DNA from: Enterococcus_C asini_A
GTDB lineage: Bacteria; Bacillota; Bacilli; Lactobacillales; Enterococcaceae
DNA: 64,000 nucleotides
NCBI RefSeq assembly: GCF_031928785.1
Contig: NZ_JARQAL010000002.1
Strand: one strand, 5' to 3'
Part shown: piece after piece, positions 43,578 to 52,901 of the stretch
Numbering within the stretch: the first letter of the stretch is position 1
Layout of the letters: each line of letters starts with the position of its first letter
Notes under the pieces: model-generated
The model's database searches: none
What the model was told of the DNA's origin: nothing
Seen by the model: only the letters and a program-made list of their open reading frames with translations
Position numbers and translations under genes: made by a program

Positions 43578-44417
43578 ATGAAAATTGTCAAGATTTTAAA
43601 TAACAATGTGGTGCTTTCTCGTGATGAAAAGGATAAAGAGGTTATTGTGATGGGGCGGGGTCTAGCTTTTCAAAAGAAAATTGGTGAGACGCTGGAAGAA
43701 GAACTCATTGACAAACGCTATCAATTAGAAGATGGAATTTCTCGACAATTTCAAGAATTACTAATGGATGTTCCTTTAACCTATTTGAAATTAGCTACGT
43801 CCATTATTGACTATGCGAAAGAAACACTGAAAACTCCATTGAGTGATTCGATTTATATTTCCGTAACCGACCACTTGTACACCGCCGTTCAAAGAGTGAA
43901 AAGTGGTGTCCGAGTGCGAAATATCCTCTTATGGGACATTAAACGTTTTTATCCTGAAGAGTTCGCCATTGGCAAAAAAGCAACAAATAAGATTTTAGAA
44001 AAGTATCAACTAGATTTGGGAGAAGATGAAGCAGGCTTTATTGCTTTACACTTAGTTAATGCTCAAACCCATAAAGGCCAACAAGATGTTTATGAACTAA
44101 CTGAGCTAATGCAGGAAATTACTCAGATTGCTAGTTTTTATTTCAAAACACCTTTTGATGAGGATTCGGTTTATTTTTACCGTTTTTCCACTCATTTGCG
44201 CTTTTTCGCTGCTCGAATTATGAGTGGCAATCAATTAGTGGATGAAACCGATCAGGAATTATTAGATATTATTCAACTGAAATACCACAATGCTTATCAA
44301 TGTGTGCTGAAAATTGAAGGCTATATCAAGCAAAAATATTCCTATGGCATGACCAATGATGAAAAACTTTATTTGACCGTTCATTTAGCTCGATTGGTAC
44401 AAAAAGCTAGTCAGTAA
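43578..44417 (+). CDS. licT: BglG-family transcription antiterminator LicT
   Basis: LicT binds the RAT RNA in its own leader when beta-glucosides are present and lets transcription continue into bglP. The N-terminal CAT RNA-binding domain is MKIVKILNNNVVLSRDEKDKEVIVMGRGLAFQKK (first 20 residues are diagnostic). Two PRD domains follow with regulatory histidines (near SVTDHLYTAV and FIALHLVNAQTH in PRD1, THLRFFAARI and LTVHLARLVQ in PRD2), phosphorylated by BglP and HPr. The length of 279 aa is normal. It starts after AAAGGAGG. Confidence 0.95.
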   Translation: MKIVKILNNNVVLSRDEKDKEVIVMGRGLAFQKKIGETLEEELIDKRYQLEDGISRQFQELLMDVPLTYLKLATSIIDYAKETLKTPLSDSIYISVTDHLYTAVQRVKSGVRVRNILLWDIKRFYPEEFAIGKKATNKILEKYQLDLGEDEAGFIALHLVNAQTHKGQQDVYELTELMQEITQIASFYFKTPFDEDSVYFYRFSTHLRFFAARIMSGNQLVDETDQELLDIIQLKYHNAYQCVLKIEGYIKQKYSYGMTNDEKLYLTVHLARLVQKASQ

Positions 44418-44479
44418 TTAAGTAGAAAGATTTAGTAATAAGCACAATAAACCGTTGTATACAATAAGGAGGAAAGAAC

Positions 44480-46378
44480 ATGGGGAAATATCAAGAATTA
44501 GCAGAAAAAATTGTTGCAAATGTTGGGGGTAAGGAGAATATTAACAGCTTGACTCACTGCATTACCCGTCTTCGTTTTAAATTAAAAGATGAAGGCAAAG
44601 CCAATGATGATATTTTAAAAAATATGGATGGTGTGGTAACGGTTATGAAATCTGGGGGTCAATACCAAGTGGTAATTGGCAATCATGTACCAGCCGTTTA
44701 TGAAGATGTTTTAAAAACAACGGGTCTTTCTGCAGATGATGGAGGTGAAGCATCTGGAGGAAATATCTTTAATCGAATTATTGATATTTTAAGTGGCTGT
44801 TTTCAACCTTTCCTAGGCGCTTTAAGTGCGGCGGGGATGATCAAGGGGGTTAATGCGCTATTAGTCTTTCTAAGTACGCAATTTGGCTGGTTTACCTACA
44901 CATCAACGGGTGGAACTTATCAAATGCTCAATGCCATTGGGGACTCTATCTTCTTCTTTATGCCGGTCATTTTAGGCTATACGGCAGCGCGGAAATTTGG
45001 TTTGAATACGATGATTGGAATCGTCATTGGGGCAGCGCTTTGTTATCCATCCATCCAATTAGACGCTATGAGCGCGGCTTTTCCTGAAGGGGCAACACAT
45101 TCACTATTTGGTCTAGCAGCTTATGAAACTTTCCTGGGTATTCCATGGGTAGCAGGTAATTACACTAGCTCGGTTATGCCAGTTATCTTTATTGTAGCTT
45201 TTGCCGCTCAAATTCAAAAGCTAGCGAAAAAAGTAATTCCAGAACTGGTTCAAACTTTCTTCGTGCCTTTCTTTGTCTTATTAATTGCATTGCCAGTGGG
45301 CTTTTTAGTCATTGGTCCGATCATTGGCTTTGCTACTGATTTATTAGGTCAAAGCTTCAATGCATTGATGGCTTTCTCACCAATTTTATATGGTTTGTTA
45401 CTAGGTGCTTTATGGCAAGTCTTAGTAATCTTTGGTCTTCATTGGTCGGTTATTCCTTTGGCCATTATGCAAGTGACTGAAACTGGTATGAGCCAAGTGT
45501 TGTCTGGTACCTTTGCCGCAAGCTTTGCTCAAACCGCCGTAATTATTGCCATGTTCTTCAAATTAAATGACAAGAAATTGAAAACCTTAGCGATTCCTGC
45601 CATAATTTCTGGATTCTGTGGGGTAACAGAACCGGCTATTTATGGGTTATCTTTGCCGAAGAAAAAACCATTTTTCTACTCCATGGTTGGTGGCGCTGTG
45701 GGTGGCATGATCATGATGATGCAAGGAGCGACCGCTTACCAAATGGGGGGCTTAGGGGTCTTTGGCATCGTGAGCTACATTTCACCTGAAGGGGATGCTT
45801 CCGGGGCTTTGACTGCCATTATTGCTATTATTGTGGCGATGGTCATCGCTTTTGGTTTAACTTTCTTCTTATGGAAAGACGATGAAGTAGTGGAAGAACA
45901 AGCTGAAGCCAATAAAATCTTGCGTAAAGAAGTCATTACTACTCCAGTTCAAGGAACAATCATGCCTTTAGCTAGCTCAAAAGATGAAGCTTTTGCTCAA
46001 GGTGTTTTAGGGAAAGGGGTTGTGGTTCATCCAGAAAAAGGGGAAGTGGTAGCTCCATTTGATGGCACTGTTATGACCTTATTTCCAACTAAACATGCCA
46101 TTGGTTTGATTTCTGATAATGGATTGGAACTCTTGATTCATATTGGATTGGACACGGTGCAATTAGAAGGTAAGTACTTTACGGCCCATGTAAAACAAGG
46201 AGACAAGGTAAAACGAGGCCAAAAATTGGTAACTTTTGATATGAATGCAATTAAAGAAGCAGGCTTTAGCGTGGAAACACCAATCATTATTACCAATAGC
46301 GGAGATTACTTGGACATTATTGAAAGTGATAAAAAAACTGTAACGTGTTCGGATGAATTGATTACTGCCTTAGCTTAA
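44480..46378 (+). CDS. bglP: PTS beta-glucoside transporter EIIBCA
   Basis: This membrane permease phosphorylates beta-glucosides during uptake. Domain order is IIB (residues 1-90, phospho-Cys in SLTHCITRLRFKL near residue 26), IIC (about 105-470, ten hydrophobic segments, with GFCGVTEPAIYGLSLP), then IIA (about 490-632, phospho-His in LLIHIGLDTVQLEGKYF). The length of 632 aa is normal. The product should also phosphorylate LicT when no sugar is available. Its products are substrates for the 6-phospho-beta-glucosidases downstream. A terminator follows. Confidence 0.95.
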   Translation: MGKYQELAEKIVANVGGKENINSLTHCITRLRFKLKDEGKANDDILKNMDGVVTVMKSGGQYQVVIGNHVPAVYEDVLKTTGLSADDGGEASGGNIFNRIIDILSGCFQPFLGALSAAGMIKGVNALLVFLSTQFGWFTYTSTGGTYQMLNAIGDSIFFFMPVILGYTAARKFGLNTMIGIVIGAALCYPSIQLDAMSAAFPEGATHSLFGLAAYETFLGIPWVAGNYTSSVMPVIFIVAFAAQIQKLAKKVIPELVQTFFVPFFVLLIALPVGFLVIGPIIGFATDLLGQSFNALMAFSPILYGLLLGALWQVLVIFGLHWSVIPLAIMQVTETGMSQVLSGTFAASFAQTAVIIAMFFKLNDKKLKTLAIPAIISGFCGVTEPAIYGLSLPKKKPFFYSMVGGAVGGMIMMMQGATAYQMGGLGVFGIVSYISPEGDASGALTAIIAIIVAMVIAFGLTFFLWKDDEVVEEQAEANKILRKEVITTPVQGTIMPLASSKDEAFAQGVLGKGVVVHPEKGEVVAPFDGTVMTLFPTKHAIGLISDNGLELLIHIGLDTVQLEGKYFTAHVKQGDKVKRGQKLVTFDMNAIKEAGFSVETPIIITNSGDYLDIIESDKKTVTCSDELITALA

Positions 46379-46391
46379 AATAAAACAAATG

Positions 46392-46436
46392 CAAAACAAG
46401 AGAGGCCGGATGTCCTCTCTGTTTTGCTCTTTTTTA
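46392..46436. terminator. Terminator of licT-bglP, also facing rpiR
   Basis: CAAAACA and GAGAGG pair with CCTCTC and TGTTTTG around CCGGATGT, followed by a CTCTTTTTT run. The minus strand also offers a T-rich exit. Confidence 0.8.
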
Positions 46437-46474
46437 ATAGATTAGGATAACTATGTTTGGCTTTACGATTACTA

Positions 46475-47392
46475 TCAATTAGGTAAGAAAGAATCTTGTA
46501 AGCGAATGGATTTGGCGATTGGAGTTTCTGCCATAACAGCTACTGTGGAGGGGCGTTTGTCGATTAAGGCACCTGTTTCGATTAAGTGATCGAGATTTTG
46601 CTGGTAGTTTTCACTAAAAACGCAACAATACAATAGATTCAGCAAATAAGTGACAGAAGTATTAATGGAAAAATTACCAATTTTGGAATACAGCCGTTCT
46701 CTCGTAGTCATCTTCAAAGAACAAGTTGCCAGTTGACTGATTTCATTGTCTCCAATGCTAGTAATGGCAATAAAAGGAATGGCACTTTTTTTTAAGATAG
46801 TGGCAATTTGGCACAGATTGTGATTTTCCCCCGTGTAAGAAATTAATATGCCACAACTGTCAGGGGGCATATTAAAGGCTTCATAAGCCTCTTCTCCAGG
46901 AGTTGCTTGGGAGGCAGATTTACCGATGCGATTCATCTTTAAGAGAAAGTCCTGGGAAATCAAGCGATTGGCATTACTGCCAAAGACTTTGATTTGTTGG
47001 GAGGTTAATAAGAGTTGCTTAGACTGATTTAACTCATCATGCTGGACTAAAGACAACGTATCATCCAAGGTCGAATGCTCCAAAGCAGTGAGTTTTTGAG
47101 CAATTGTTGTAATTCCATCTGTAGGTAAAAAGGGCAGATTGGCATCGATTTTTTGAAAATGTTTGGTTAAATAACGTTCTTCGGCTAAAAAATCTTCTTT
47201 TAGTTCTAGCCAACCGTGGTAACCTAATTTTTTTGCTACGCGAATCAAAGTGGAAGGATGAACGAAATTTCGCTGTGCAATTTGTTGTACGGTTAAGTAC
47301 TGTAGTTCTTCGCTATGATTGCAAATATCCTCCACTAAAAGTTTTTCAGCGCTGGAAAAACGAGTTTCTTCCATGCGTTCACGAATCAACAT
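46475..47392 (-). CDS. MurR/RpiR-family regulator
   Basis: The N-terminal HTH_6 domain reads YLTVQQIAQRNFVHPSTLIRVAKKLGYHGWLELK (key part about residues 33-66), and the C-terminal SIS domain (about 120-270) binds sugar phosphates. The length of 305 aa is normal. It is divergent from the GH4 6-phospho-beta-glucosidase gene. A 243-base gap between them holds five TTTACAAATA-like boxes, so it likely controls the GH4-HAD-GH1-GH1 genes in response to a phospho-sugar. Confidence 0.88.
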   Translation of the reverse strand: MLIRERMEETRFSSAEKLLVEDICNHSEELQYLTVQQIAQRNFVHPSTLIRVAKKLGYHGWLELKEDFLAEERYLTKHFQKIDANLPFLPTDGITTIAQKLTALEHSTLDDTLSLVQHDELNQSKQLLLTSQQIKVFGSNANRLISQDFLLKMNRIGKSASQATPGEEAYEAFNMPPDSCGILISYTGENHNLCQIATILKKSAIPFIAITSIGDNEISQLATCSLKMTTRERLYSKIGNFSINTSVTYLLNLLYCCVFSENYQQNLDHLIETGALIDKRPSTVAVMAETPIAKSIRLQDSFLPN

Positions 47393-47420
47393 ACTTTTCT
47401 CCTCCCTTAGCTTTCTTATT

Positions 47421-47600
47421 TACGAATAGTATAACTTTTTTGTAAATAGCAATACAAGAAGTTGTGATGATTATTTGATTTGATTATTTTTTAAGGGTTT
47501 TCATTCGCGTTTGTTTACAAAAATAGTAATGAGATTCAGAATTTATGTAAATATAAGTGGAAGTAATGCTAGTGTACTAGTAAATAAAATTTACAAATAC
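47421..47600. repeat. Five TTTAC-AATA boxes in the rpiR/GH4 divergent region
   Basis: Related boxes are TTTACGAATA (47421), TTTGTAAATA (47441, with an inverted core GTAAA), TTTACAAAAATA (47514), TTTATGTAAATA (47542) and TTTACAAATAC (47590). The first two form an inverted pair ATTTAC / GTAAAT near the rpiR start; the last is 36 bases before the GH4 start. They are candidate operators for the RpiR protein. Confidence 0.5.
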
Positions 47601-47635
47601 GATAATAAAAGTGTAAAAGACAAGGAGGCTTGGCT

Positions 47636-49021
47636 ATGACAGGAGTAAAAATTGCCACAATTGGTGGGGGTTCTAGTTACACACCAGAATTAATGGAAGG
47701 ATTCATCAAACGCTATGAGGAATTGCCCATTCGTGAAATTTGGTTAGTGGATGTAGAAGAAGGACGAGAAAAGCTGGAAATTGTGGGGGCTATGGCGCAA
47801 CGGATGTGGGACGCTTCTCCTTATGATGTGAAAGTTCATTTAACCTTAAATCGAAAAGAAGCGCTACAAGATGCTGATTTTGTCACTACTCAATTTCGAG
47901 TAGGGCTTTTAAATGCGCGGATTAAAGATGAACGGATTCCTGCTTATTATGGCATGTTAGGCCAAGAAACGAACGGTGCTGGGGGGATGTTTAAAGCATT
48001 TCGCACGGTGCCGATTATCTTAGAAATTGTGGAAGACATGAAACGCTACTGTCCTGATGCTTGGCTGGTTAATTTTGCCAATCCTAGTGGGATGGTTACT
48101 GAGGCTGTAGTGCGTTACGGCAAGTGGGACAAAGTTATCGGTTTATGTAATGTTCCAGTAATGGCCACTATGCTAGAGCCCGGTTTAATCGGTAAAGACC
48201 AAGGAGAGTTGATTTACAAATTTGCCGGTTTGAATCATTTCCACTGGCATAAAGCGGCAGATAGTAAAGGCCATGATGTGACCATGGAACTGATTGACAA
48301 GATGTACCAAGAAGATAATGGTTTGCCGAAAAATATTTATGACATTCCTTTTGAAAGAGAGCTTTTGGAGCAGATGAAGATGATTCCTTGTGCGTATCAT
48401 CGTTATTATTATCAAGAAGAGGAGATGCTGGCCCATTCATTAGAAGAATATCAGACCATTGGTACTCGAGGCCAACAAGTTAAAGAAACAGAGGCGGAAC
48501 TCTTTGAACTCTATAAAGATCCGCAGCTTAATTACAAACCTGAACAATTGTTGCAACGGGGTGGTGCTTATTATTCCGATGCAGCTTGTGAAACCATTGC
48601 TTCCATTTATGCTAATAAAGAAACTCAAATCGTAGTTTCCACTAAAAATGAAGGAGCAGTACCCGATTTACCAGCAGATTGTGTAGTGGAAGTGACTGCT
48701 TATGTGGGTGCACAAGGAGCGCGCAATGTGGCTTTTGGAAAGTTACCTACAGCAGAAAAAGGCTGGCTGCAAGTTATGAAAGCTATGGAACTTTTAACCA
48801 TTGAAGCTGCGGTGACTGGGGATTATGGCACTGCTTTACAAGCTTTTACATTGAATCCGCTGGTTACTTCTGGAGCTACTGGAAAACGGGTGATGGATGA
48901 ATTGTTTATCGCGCACAAGAAACATCTGCCAAACTTTAAAACAGCTATTGAAAAATTGGAAGCTAAAGGCATTACTGTTCAAGATGAAATCGCCTCTAAT
49001 TTAGAAAAAGTAAAGGTTTAA
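47636..49021 (+). CDS. licH: 6-phospho-beta-glucosidase, GH4 family
   Basis: GH4 enzymes hydrolyse phosphorylated beta-glucosides by an NAD- and manganese-dependent redox mechanism. The N-terminal dinucleotide motif is IATIGGGSSYTPELMEG. The NFANPSGMVTEAV segment and the metal-ligand motifs GLCNVP (Cys) and AGLNHFHW (His) follow near residues 165-205. The absence of the CDxP alpha-type motif favours beta-specific members such as CelF/LicH. The start ATG 47636 lies 7 bases after AAGGAGG; a TTG at 47630 overlaps it. This gives 461 aa. Confidence 0.9.
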   Translation: MTGVKIATIGGGSSYTPELMEGFIKRYEELPIREIWLVDVEEGREKLEIVGAMAQRMWDASPYDVKVHLTLNRKEALQDADFVTTQFRVGLLNARIKDERIPAYYGMLGQETNGAGGMFKAFRTVPIILEIVEDMKRYCPDAWLVNFANPSGMVTEAVVRYGKWDKVIGLCNVPVMATMLEPGLIGKDQGELIYKFAGLNHFHWHKAADSKGHDVTMELIDKMYQEDNGLPKNIYDIPFERELLEQMKMIPCAYHRYYYQEEEMLAHSLEEYQTIGTRGQQVKETEAELFELYKDPQLNYKPEQLLQRGGAYYSDAACETIASIYANKETQIVVSTKNEGAVPDLPADCVVEVTAYVGAQGARNVAFGKLPTAEKGWLQVMKAMELLTIEAAVTGDYGTALQAFTLNPLVTSGATGKRVMDELFIAHKKHLPNFKTAIEKLEAKGITVQDEIASNLEKVKV

Positions 49022-49041
49022 GGAAAAGAAAGAGTGGGTTT

Positions 49042-49869
49042 ATGAGGCAAAAAATTATTTTTCTTGATGTAGATGGGACTTTGGTGGATTATGAAAATCG
49101 CTTACCGCTATCGGCTTTAGATGCTGTAGAAAAAGCTCGAGGGAAGGGCCACTTGGTTTACTTAGTTACCGGACGCAGTAAAGCTGAACTTTACGGGGAT
49201 ATTTCAGCCTTGGAGTACGATGGGTTTATTGGTGGTAATGGCAGTTATATTGAAGTAGGCCAGCAAGTAATTAAAGAAGAAACACTGTCGGTAATGCAAA
49301 CAAAAGAGATTGTAGATTGGCTCCATGAACGAGGGCTCGCTTTTTATTTGGAAGCCAATAGTGGCCTTTATGGCAGTGATAACTTCGAAAGTCGCGGGCA
49401 AAGCACTATTCAAGAATATGCAAAAGGCAAAGGGCAGAACGTCTCCACAGTAAGAGAGGTTTTTCCAGAGTTATTAGTAGGCGTTGATTTATATCGCAGT
49501 GATATTAACAAAATCAGCTTTATTTTAGATTGTTACCAAGATTTTCTAGATGCTTGTGAACGATTTCCAGATTTGAAGCCGGGAACATGGGGAGGAGTAG
49601 GGGAATCCGCGTTATTTGGTGATTTGACCCGTAACAATATCAACAAAGGTTCCGCAGTAAGGCAATTACTGGCGCATCTAGACATTGACCCAGCTGATAG
49701 TTTGGCATTTGGAGATGCGAAAGTAGACATTCCCATGTTAGAAGCAGCTGGAGTTGGTGTTTCCATGGGCAATGGAGGACCGGAAATTACTGCCATGGCG
49801 GATTTTATTACAAAAGATGTGAATGAAGATGGAATTTGGCATGCCTTTGAACATTTTCAATTGCTATAA
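49042..49869 (+). CDS. Cof-type HAD-IIB phosphatase
   Basis: The catalytic motif I is FLDVDGTLVDYE at residues 7-18 with the two nucleophilic Asp residues. Motif III/IV is AFGDAKVDIPMLEAAGVGVSMGNGG near residue 215, and the C2B cap domain lies between. The length is 275 aa. Family members act on sugar phosphates, nucleotides or FMN. Sitting between GH4 and GH1 genes suggests a phospho-sugar, perhaps relieving sugar-phosphate stress, but this is inference. Confidence 0.9.
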   Translation: MRQKIIFLDVDGTLVDYENRLPLSALDAVEKARGKGHLVYLVTGRSKAELYGDISALEYDGFIGGNGSYIEVGQQVIKEETLSVMQTKEIVDWLHERGLAFYLEANSGLYGSDNFESRGQSTIQEYAKGKGQNVSTVREVFPELLVGVDLYRSDINKISFILDCYQDFLDACERFPDLKPGTWGGVGESALFGDLTRNNINKGSAVRQLLAHLDIDPADSLAFGDAKVDIPMLEAAGVGVSMGNGGPEITAMADFITKDVNEDGIWHAFEHFQLL

Positions 49870-49896
49870 AAACAAACAATTAAGGAGCGTATACAA

Positions 49897-51327
49897 ATGG
49901 GATTTCGTAAAGACTTTTTATGGGGTGGCGCAACGGCAGCCAATCAATGTGAAGGAGGCTATCAAGAAGATGGCCGAGGCTTAGCAAATGTGGATGTGGT
50001 GCCGATTGGCAAAGACCGTTTTCCAATAATTTCTGGAGATATGAAAATGCTGGACTTTGATGATGAACATTTTTATCCGGCAAAAGTTGCCATTGACATG
50101 TACCATCATTGGAAAGAAGATATTGCAATGTTTGCGGAAATGGGCTTTAAGACTTATCGGCTGTCCATTGCGTGGTCACGGATTTTTCCTAAGGGAGATG
50201 AGAGTGAGCCTAATGAAGCAGGTTTACAATTTTACGAAAATATCTTTAAAGAATGCCAAAAGTACGGCATTGAACCTTTAGTGACCATCACGCATTTTGA
50301 TTGCCCAATTCATTTAATCGAAAAATATGGTGCTTGGCGCAGTCGTGAGTTAGTAGGTTTTTATGAAAATCTATGTAAAGTAATCTTTAACCGTTACAAA
50401 GGTTTGGTGAAATACTGGTTAACTTTTAACGAAATCAATATGATTTTACATGCACCCTTTATGGGAGCTGGCTTGAACTTTGAACCAGGAGACGACAAAG
50501 AACAAATCAAATACCAAGCTGCCCATCACGAACTGCTGGCTTCGGCTATTGCTACCAAAATCGCCCATGAAGTAGATCCGGAAAATAAAGTAGGCTGTAT
50601 GTTAGCCGCTGGGGCATATTATCCCTATAGTTGTAAACCAGAAGATGTCTGGGCTTCTCGTCAAGAAGACCGGGAGAACTACTTCTTTATCGATGTGCAA
50701 TCCCGTGGAGAATACCCAGCCTACGCTTTAAAGAAAATGGAACGAGAAGGCATTAAAATCCAAATGGAAGCAGGAGATTTAGAATTCTTAAAAGCACACA
50801 CAGTAGACTTTATTTCTTTTTCTTATTACTCTTCTCGAGTAGCCACTACCGATCCCAAACTTTTGGAACAAACCCAAGGAAACATCTTTGCTTCCGTGAA
50901 AAATCCTTATTTAGAGGCCAGCGAATGGGGTTGGCAAATTGACCCGTTAGGCTTCCGGATTACGCTAAATGATATTTACGATCGCTACCAAAAACCATTG
51001 TTCGTAGTGGAAAATGGCTTAGGAGCTGTCGATGAACCAGACGAAACCGGCTACGTAGAGGATGAGTATCGCATTAACTATTTAGCAGAACATATCAAGG
51101 CCATGAAAGATGCGGTGGAAATTGATGGCGTGGATCTTTTAGGATACACCACTTGGGGTTGTATCGACTTGGTTTCTGCCGGCACTGGAGAAATGAAAAA
51201 ACGCTATGGCTTTATCTATGTGGATCGAGACAATGAAGGTAACGGAACCTTAAAACGCAGCAAGAAAAAATCCTTTAACTGGTATAAAAAAGTGATTGCC
51301 ACAAATGGTGAAGACTTAAGCAATTAA
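49897..51327 (+). CDS. bglA: 6-phospho-beta-glucosidase, GH1 family (first copy)
   Basis: This retaining glycosidase cleaves imported phospho-beta-glucosides to glucose 6-phosphate and aglycone. The GH1 N-terminal signature is FLWGGATAANQCEGGY. The acid/base Glu is in WLTFNEINMI near residue 172, and the nucleophile is in LFVVENGLGAVDE near 370. Phosphate-binding candidates are in SAGTGEMKKRYGFIYVD near 430. The length of 476 aa is normal. It shares plan and C-terminus with the gene directly downstream, implying an old tandem duplication. Confidence 0.93.
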   Translation: MGFRKDFLWGGATAANQCEGGYQEDGRGLANVDVVPIGKDRFPIISGDMKMLDFDDEHFYPAKVAIDMYHHWKEDIAMFAEMGFKTYRLSIAWSRIFPKGDESEPNEAGLQFYENIFKECQKYGIEPLVTITHFDCPIHLIEKYGAWRSRELVGFYENLCKVIFNRYKGLVKYWLTFNEINMILHAPFMGAGLNFEPGDDKEQIKYQAAHHELLASAIATKIAHEVDPENKVGCMLAAGAYYPYSCKPEDVWASRQEDRENYFFIDVQSRGEYPAYALKKMEREGIKIQMEAGDLEFLKAHTVDFISFSYYSSRVATTDPKLLEQTQGNIFASVKNPYLEASEWGWQIDPLGFRITLNDIYDRYQKPLFVVENGLGAVDEPDETGYVEDEYRINYLAEHIKAMKDAVEIDGVDLLGYTTWGCIDLVSAGTGEMKKRYGFIYVDRDNEGNGTLKRSKKKSFNWYKKVIATNGEDLSN

Positions 51328-51336
51328 ATCATTACA

Positions 51337-51360
51337 AGAGGTGGGGATGTCCTCACCTCT
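51337..51360 (+). other. Intercistronic hairpin between the two GH1 genes
   Basis: AGAGGTGGGGA pairs with TCCTCACCTCT (one G-T pair) around TG. It is followed by ATTTAGG, not a T run, so it is more likely an RNA stability or processing element than a terminator. Confidence 0.5.
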
Positions 51361-51387
51361 ATTTAGGAAGAAAAGAGGGAAAGTATT

Positions 51388-52854
51388 ATGGGATTTCCAA
51401 AGGATTTTTTATGGGGTGGTGCTACAGCGGCCAATCAATATGAAGGCGGCTATCTTTCTGGGGGGAAAGGTTTAAGCACTTTAGATGCCATTACCGGTGG
51501 CAGTAAAGACCATCCCCGAATGATTACTTATAAAACAAAAGCAGGTCAAGTTGAACGAGTCAACCGAGAAGCTAGCTTGCCAGTGGGTGCTACAGGTTTT
51601 GTAGATGAAAATCAGTATTACCCCAGTCATATGGCTACGGATTTTTACCATCATTGGCAAGAAGACATTGCCTTGTTTGCAGAAATGGGGTTTACCTGTT
51701 TTCGCATGTCTATTTCCTGGGCCCGGATTTGTCCAAAAGGGGATTTGGAAGTAAATGAAGAAGGGCTAGTATTTTATGAACGAATTTTTGATGAGCTATT
51801 AAAATACGGTATCCAGCCTGTGGTGACCATTAACCATTTTGATATTCCTATGTATTTGGCAGATCATTATGATGGCTGGAGTGATCGCAAAGTTGTCGAT
51901 TATTTCTTGTTCTTTTGCGAGACGATTTTTAAGCGCTATCAAGGTAAAGTAACTCACTGGATGACGTTTAATGAAATTAATTTTTTGCGCAGCTGGACGC
52001 AAATTGGCATTCATCAAAACGACCCTCAAACTTTGTGGCAAGCTCGCCATCATTTGTTTGTAGCCAGTGCCAAAGCAGTAATGTTAGGTCATGAAATTGA
52101 TCCTCATAATCAAATCGGCATGATGATTGCCTATATTCCCAGCTATCCCATGACCGCAAATCCAGAAGATGTATTAGCAGCCTTGCAGTTTAACCGGCAA
52201 CAAGAAAGTTTTATTGATATTCAAGTCAAAGGACATTATCCGGCTCATTTGTTGAAACAGTTGGAGCGTGAGGGTGTATTAATCAAGAAAGAGCCGGGAG
52301 ATAATGAGTTATTAGCACAAGGTTGTGTGGATTATATTGGTTTTAGTTATTATATGTCCACTGCTTCTTCTGCTAATCCTGAAAAGGTGAAATACGTCGG
52401 TGGAAATCAAATGCCTGCAGTAAAAAATCCTTATTTAGAAGAGAGTGATTGGGGCTGGGCGATAGATCCATTAGGCTTACGGATTTCGCTATGTCAGCTT
52501 TATGATCGTTATCAAGTGCCTTTGTTTATTGTGGAAAATGGCTTTGGTGCTATTGATCAAGTACAAGACAATGGAGAGATTTACGATGATGACCGCATTT
52601 CTTACTTCCAAAAACACATTGCAGCCATGAGAGATGCTGTGGTATTAGACGGCGTGGATTTGATGGGTTATACTCCTTGGGGCTGTATTGACCTGGTTTC
52701 GGCCGGTACTGGAGAAATGAAAAAACGTTACGGCTTTATCTATGTGGATTTAGATGACCAAGGACATGGAAGCCTTAGTCGCAGGCGCAAAAAATCTTTC
52801 TACTGGTATCAAAAAGTGATTAAGACAAACGGACTAGACTTAGACAATAACTAA
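51388..52854 (+). CDS. 6-phospho-beta-glucosidase, GH1 family (second copy)
   Basis: This paralogue of the previous gene has the signature FLWGGATAANQYEGGY, acid/base Glu in WMTFNEINFLRS near residue 190, nucleophile in LFIVENGFGAIDQ near 382, and SAGTGEMKKRYGFIYVD. It has an extra loop at about residues 38-72 (including KDHPRMITYKTKAGQVERV) compared with the first copy, which may change aglycone specificity. The length is 488 aa. It starts after AAAGAGGGAAAG, 60 bases behind the first copy. Confidence 0.93.
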   Translation: MGFPKDFLWGGATAANQYEGGYLSGGKGLSTLDAITGGSKDHPRMITYKTKAGQVERVNREASLPVGATGFVDENQYYPSHMATDFYHHWQEDIALFAEMGFTCFRMSISWARICPKGDLEVNEEGLVFYERIFDELLKYGIQPVVTINHFDIPMYLADHYDGWSDRKVVDYFLFFCETIFKRYQGKVTHWMTFNEINFLRSWTQIGIHQNDPQTLWQARHHLFVASAKAVMLGHEIDPHNQIGMMIAYIPSYPMTANPEDVLAALQFNRQQESFIDIQVKGHYPAHLLKQLEREGVLIKKEPGDNELLAQGCVDYIGFSYYMSTASSANPEKVKYVGGNQMPAVKNPYLEESDWGWAIDPLGLRISLCQLYDRYQVPLFIVENGFGAIDQVQDNGEIYDDDRISYFQKHIAAMRDAVVLDGVDLMGYTPWGCIDLVSAGTGEMKKRYGFIYVDLDDQGHGSLSRRRKKSFYWYQKVIKTNGLDLDNN

Positions 52855-52901
52855 ATGAAAATAAGGAAAAGATTGTGAGACAAGTTATTTTCAAGTGATA
52901 A

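Noticed and set aside
44418..44479. Second RAT before bglP, suggested by TTGTATACAA
   Set aside because: It is only a 10-base palindrome with no RAT consensus and no terminator.
49533..49796. Minus-strand ORFs within the HAD and GH4 genes
   Set aside because: They are antisense shadows of conserved enzymes, lacking start signals.
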